Below are positions 61,867 to 64,000 of a stretch of 64,000 bases of DNA, one piece after another. The stretch is from Muribaculaceae bacterium (GTDB lineage Bacteria > Bacillota > Clostridia > Lachnospirales > Lachnospiraceae). Both the position numbers and the translations under genes were made by a program. The first letter of the stretch is position 1, and every line of letters begins with the position of its first letter. The stretch covers positions 1,036,986 to 1,100,985 of the forward strand of contig JAMPCA010000001.1 in assembly GCA_023666425.1 (NCBI GenBank). The letters run 5' to 3'. The notes under the pieces were generated by a model. It was not told the DNA's origin and searched no databases. It saw only the letters and a program-made list of their open reading frames with translations.

Positions 61867-61888
61867 AATTTTCTCCTTTCTCGTGCAT

Positions 61889-61917
61889 CAAAAAATCCGC
61901 TCACAAAATAAGCGGAT
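61889..61917 (-). terminator. Riboswitch expression-platform terminator
   Basis: A stem (ATCCGCT / AGCGGAT type, 7 bp) with a 9-nt AT-rich loop and a T6 run on the minus strand, between the SAM-I aptamer and the metK ribosome-binding site. Confidence 0.85.
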
Positions 61918-61940
61918 AAAATTACCTGGATAATCAAATC

Positions 61941-62131
61941 CTCTTATTGTTCGATATCCCCGGCTCCACCGGGGGCGCATACGAAAGCATGTTCGTATAT
62001 TCTCGCTCAGGCTGGCACCGTCCTGTCTAATGTAATCTGGCATTACGTTAGAGCAATACTTCCTACGGAAGCATTGCAGGGGTTGCCGTGGCTTCACAGA
62101 TCCTATGTATCTCCACCACTCTGAATAAGAG
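61941..62131 (-). promoter_or_regulatory. SAM-I (S-box) riboswitch controlling metK
   Basis: On the minus strand the aptamer opens with CTCTTATTCAGAG and GGTGGAG, continues with GATCTGTGAAGCCACGGCAACC and GGTGCCAGCCTGAGCGAGA, and closes P1 with AATAAGAG. These are the conserved S-box signals in the right order. High SAM stabilises the aptamer and lets the downstream terminator form, switching metK off. Confidence 0.95.
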
Positions 62132-62168
62132 AAAAGCTGTAATATTCAGTTTTAAATCTCTATGCCAT

Positions 62169-62197
62169 ACCATAACGCTAATTATTCACTCTGTCAA
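62169..62197 (-). promoter_or_regulatory. metK promoter
   Basis: On the minus strand, TTGACA, 17 nt, TATGGT, about 38 nt before the 5' end of the riboswitch aptamer. Confidence 0.7.
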
Positions 62198-62208
62198 GTC
62201 CCATTTTA

Positions 62209-62237
62209 TTGACATATTCAACAAAGTTTATTATAAT
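62209..62237 (+). promoter_or_regulatory. HD-GYP gene promoter
   Basis: TTGACA, 17 nt, TATAAT, a full-consensus promoter 54 nt before the HD-GYP start and divergent from the metK promoter with only 12 nt between -35 boxes. Confidence 0.85.
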
Positions 62238-62290
62238 TTTAGTAAAGTGTTTTTACATAAGGTAAGAGCAATCGAGAAACGAGGCAAAGA

Positions 62291-63415
62291 ATGTACAGAT
62301 TAACCCCACAAGAACTGGAAATCGGCATGATCACCGCCGAGCCGGCCCTGACGCCGCTTGGACAGCTTCTGGCGCCCGAGGGGACGGAGATTACACGTCA
62401 ACTTATCAATCAAATGAAGCTGTACCGCGTAGAGTCTGTCGCGGTGGAGGGAGAAGCTCCGGCGGATCCTGACGCCCCCGAGCCTGTTAAGCAGGAGCCG
62501 GTAAAGGCGCAAAGGACGCACGCGCAGGAGAGCAAGACCCACTTCCAGAAAGTAGCGGCATCCTCGGAATTCCGCGATTTTCAGGTGACTTATTTCCGGG
62601 CGATTGACCAGATGAAAATTTCCTTTATGGGACTGATCAAGCTCCAGAAGCCCATTGACACCTCGGGGCTTCTGGTCTCCGTGTCGGATCTGTTTCTCTC
62701 CCGCAATACCATCGCGGAGCTGTTTGACATGATCTACAATATGCGGGCGGTGAAGGATGCGGTCTATGCGCACAGCCTGAACGTTGCGCTGATTTCCCGC
62801 ATGATTGGCCGCTGGCTCAAATTCGGGACGCATGACCTGGATGTTTTGACCCTCGCCGGGCTGCTCCACGACATCGGCAAGCTCAAAATTCCGGAGGAAA
62901 TACTGGAAAAGCCTGATTCCCTGACCGACGAGGAGTTTGCGATGATCCGCCAGCACCCGACGCTCGGCTATCAGGTTCTTAAAAACCAGGATCTTGATTC
63001 CCGCATCAAAAAAGCGGCGCTCATGCACCACGAACGCTGTGACGGCAGCGGATATCCCTCCGCCCTGACGCTGGATTTTATTGACAATTATGCCATGATC
63101 GTTGCGATTGCAGATGTATACGATGCCATGACCACGGCGCGCTCCTACCGGGCGCCCCTGTGCCCCTTTGAGGTGATCAGCAACTTCGAGAAGGATGGCT
63201 ACCAAAAATACGAGCCGCACTATATTCTCACCTTTTTGAAGCAGATTGCCACCACCTACCAGAGCAACCGCGTCATGCTGAGCGACGGCAGGGGCTGCAA
63301 CATCGTGATGCTCAACCAGAGCTCGCTCTCCCGGCCCATTGTCCAGTTCGACGACAATACCTGCCTCGATCTGTCGTCCGCCGATAAGGAGCTCTATATC
63401 AAAGCTTTGCTTTGA
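62291..63415 (+). CDS. HD-GYP domain protein, probable c-di-GMP phosphodiesterase
   Basis: A 374-residue protein. The N-terminal part (about 1-150) is a DUF3391-like segment with no transmembrane helix. The HD-GYP domain has LAGLLHDIGKLKIPEEIL (HD metal site), the second His pair AALMHHERCDGSGYPSAL (HHExxDGxGYP) and ADVYDAMTTARSYR. It should hydrolyse c-di-GMP to pGpG or GMP. It is the only c-di-GMP-degrading gene in the window, opposite in activity to the cyclase at 20716. Strong promoter and terminator flank it. Confidence 0.93.
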   Translation: MYRLTPQELEIGMITAEPALTPLGQLLAPEGTEITRQLINQMKLYRVESVAVEGEAPADPDAPEPVKQEPVKAQRTHAQESKTHFQKVAASSEFRDFQVTYFRAIDQMKISFMGLIKLQKPIDTSGLLVSVSDLFLSRNTIAELFDMIYNMRAVKDAVYAHSLNVALISRMIGRWLKFGTHDLDVLTLAGLLHDIGKLKIPEEILEKPDSLTDEEFAMIRQHPTLGYQVLKNQDLDSRIKKAALMHHERCDGSGYPSALTLDFIDNYAMIVAIADVYDAMTTARSYRAPLCPFEVISNFEKDGYQKYEPHYILTFLKQIATTYQSNRVMLSDGRGCNIVMLNQSSLSRPIVQFDDNTCLDLSSADKELYIKALL

Positions 63416-63426
63416 TCCGATAAAAG

Positions 63427-63464
63427 AAGCTGTGAAAATGTCCTCCATTTTCACAGCTTTTTAT
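63427..63464. terminator. Bidirectional terminator between HD-GYP gene and murA
   Basis: A 14-bp perfect stem (AAGCTGTGAAAATG and its complement) with a 5-nt loop, T run on the plus strand and A run on the left. It serves both convergent genes. Confidence 0.9.
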
Positions 63465-63469
63465 TCTCT

Positions 63470-64000
63470 CTATGACACCTTAAGAATCAGCTTCTGCAAA
63501 GCCTTCTCGTCCGCCGACTTCTCGATCTGGCCGCCGATGGCTCTCATTTTCCCATCGAAATTCTCATAGCCCCGCTCGATATAGTAGATATCGTCCACAA
63601 CCGTGATACCCTCCGCCACGAGTCCGGCAATCACCAGCGCAGCCCCCGCCCGCAGATCCGGCGCGTTGACCCGCGCGCCCGTGTAGCGCTTCACACCGCT
63701 GATGATCGCGATATTGCTCTCCACCTTGATATTCGCACCCATGCGGGTCAGCTCATCGACATACTTGAAGCGGTTCTCGAAAATACTCTCCGTCACCGTG
63801 CTCGTGCCCTCCGCGATACCCAGGAGCACCGCCATCTGCGGCTGCATATCGGTCGGAAAGCCCGGGTAGGGCAGCGTCGTCACCTGCGTGTGCACCAGCC
63901 GCCGGTCGGAAACCACCCGCACTGCATCGTCAAACTCCTGCACCTTACAGCCCACCTCCAGCAGCTTCGCCGTCGTAGCCTCCAGATGCTTGGGAATCAC
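63470..64000 (-). CDS. murA: UDP-N-acetylglucosamine 1-carboxyvinyltransferase, C-terminal part
   Basis: The last 176 residues of MurA; the gene continues past the window edge. The conserved TDMQPQMAVLLGIAEGTST, ESIFENRFKYVDELTRMGAN and NAPDLRAGAALVIAGLVAEG segments match the C-terminal half of the enolpyruvyl transferase, including the Arg near the end of the active site (DLRAGAA). It performs the first committed step of peptidoglycan precursor synthesis. The catalytic Cys loop lies outside the window. Confidence 0.95.
   Translation of the reverse strand: MIPKHLEATTAKLLEVGCKVQEFDDAVRVVSDRRLVHTQVTTLPYPGFPTDMQPQMAVLLGIAEGTSTVTESIFENRFKYVDELTRMGANIKVESNIAIISGVKRYTGARVNAPDLRAGAALVIAGLVAEGITVVDDIYYIERGYENFDGKMRAIGGQIEKSADEKALQKLILKVS

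Noticed and set aside
62300-63454. A 384-residue minus-strand frame
   Set aside because: Shadow of the HD-GYP gene; no motifs of its own.
1-64000. CRISPR arrays, insertion sequences and prophage
   Set aside because: No regularly spaced repeats, transposase with inverted ends, integrase or phage structural genes were seen; the only mobile-type trace is the Rpn-family tail at 15814.

Overview
The window looks like the chromosome of a motile, spore-forming anaerobic gut Clostridium of the Lachnospiraceae type. The signs are a CotF-like spore coat protein, three chemoreceptors, a SAM-I (S-box) riboswitch in front of metK, an RsbW/SpoIIE-style partner switch, a protein that joins a sugar-binding domain to GGDEF, and many small lipoproteins. 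Base composition is near half G+C by eye, except for an AT-rich stretch at about 39.6-42.9 kb. The placement is by gene content only, since there is no rRNA in the window.

Layout. 0.1-3.8 kb: an Ig-like/flavodoxin/aldo-keto reductase fusion with a damaged 3' end, an alpha/beta hydrolase, and a divergent LysR regulator. 3.8-6.0 kb: a Fic protein, tRNA-Pro(CGG) and a short-chain dehydrogenase. 6.0-10.8 kb: a methyltransferase-capA-glgX operon and a small XRE regulator. 10.9-16.6 kb: a chemoreceptor, an envelope transglutaminase with a DUF4358 lipoprotein, a radical SAM protein, an Rpn-family remnant and a CotF-like protein. 16.7-39.5 kb: a large L-rhamnose/rhamnoside locus with linked chemoreceptors. 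39.7-42.8 kb: a decaying AT-rich island with MNT-HEPN, a broken methyltransferase and phd with a frameshifted doc. 43.1-48.2 kb: a partner-switching signalling operon facing a PP2C phosphatase. 48.3-54.6 kb: a RibD_C-like reductase, a NUDIX/SseB/DUF308/small-protein operon, an AGCS symporter, a PIN-like protein and a DUF362 protein. 54.7-55.1 kb: a candidate type I toxin with a convergent antisense RNA. 55.1-60.6 kb: a second transglutaminase, an alpha/beta hydrolase, a membrane dipeptidase and an OmpR-type two-component system. 60.7-64 kb: metK under a SAM-I riboswitch, a divergent HD-GYP protein, and the 3' part of murA.

How the genes fit together. The rhamnose locus has two minus-strand operons, each next to an AraC regulator. 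One carries an RbsABC-like transporter (ATPase, permease, binding protein, permease), beta-phosphoglucomutase, a GH3 enzyme, a GH78 alpha-L-rhamnosidase and a LacI-like-sensor diguanylate cyclase. It is followed after only 45-55 nt by a chemoreceptor. The other carries rhaB, rhaA, rhaD and fucO, which take rhamnose to dihydroxyacetone phosphate and 1,2-propanediol. The glycosidases lack signal peptides, so rhamnosides are probably imported and cut inside the cell. The physical coupling of sugar uptake, c-di-GMP synthesis and chemotaxis is the most interesting system here. The HD-GYP gene at 62.3 kb could supply the opposing c-di-GMP hydrolysis.

Several accessory genes (aldo-keto reductase, Fic, methyltransferase, doc, Rpn) show internal deletions or frameshifts, so the region is losing accessory functions. 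Starts were chosen by ribosome-binding-site spacing and often lie downstream of the longest open frame. All family names come from recognising motifs, not from a search.
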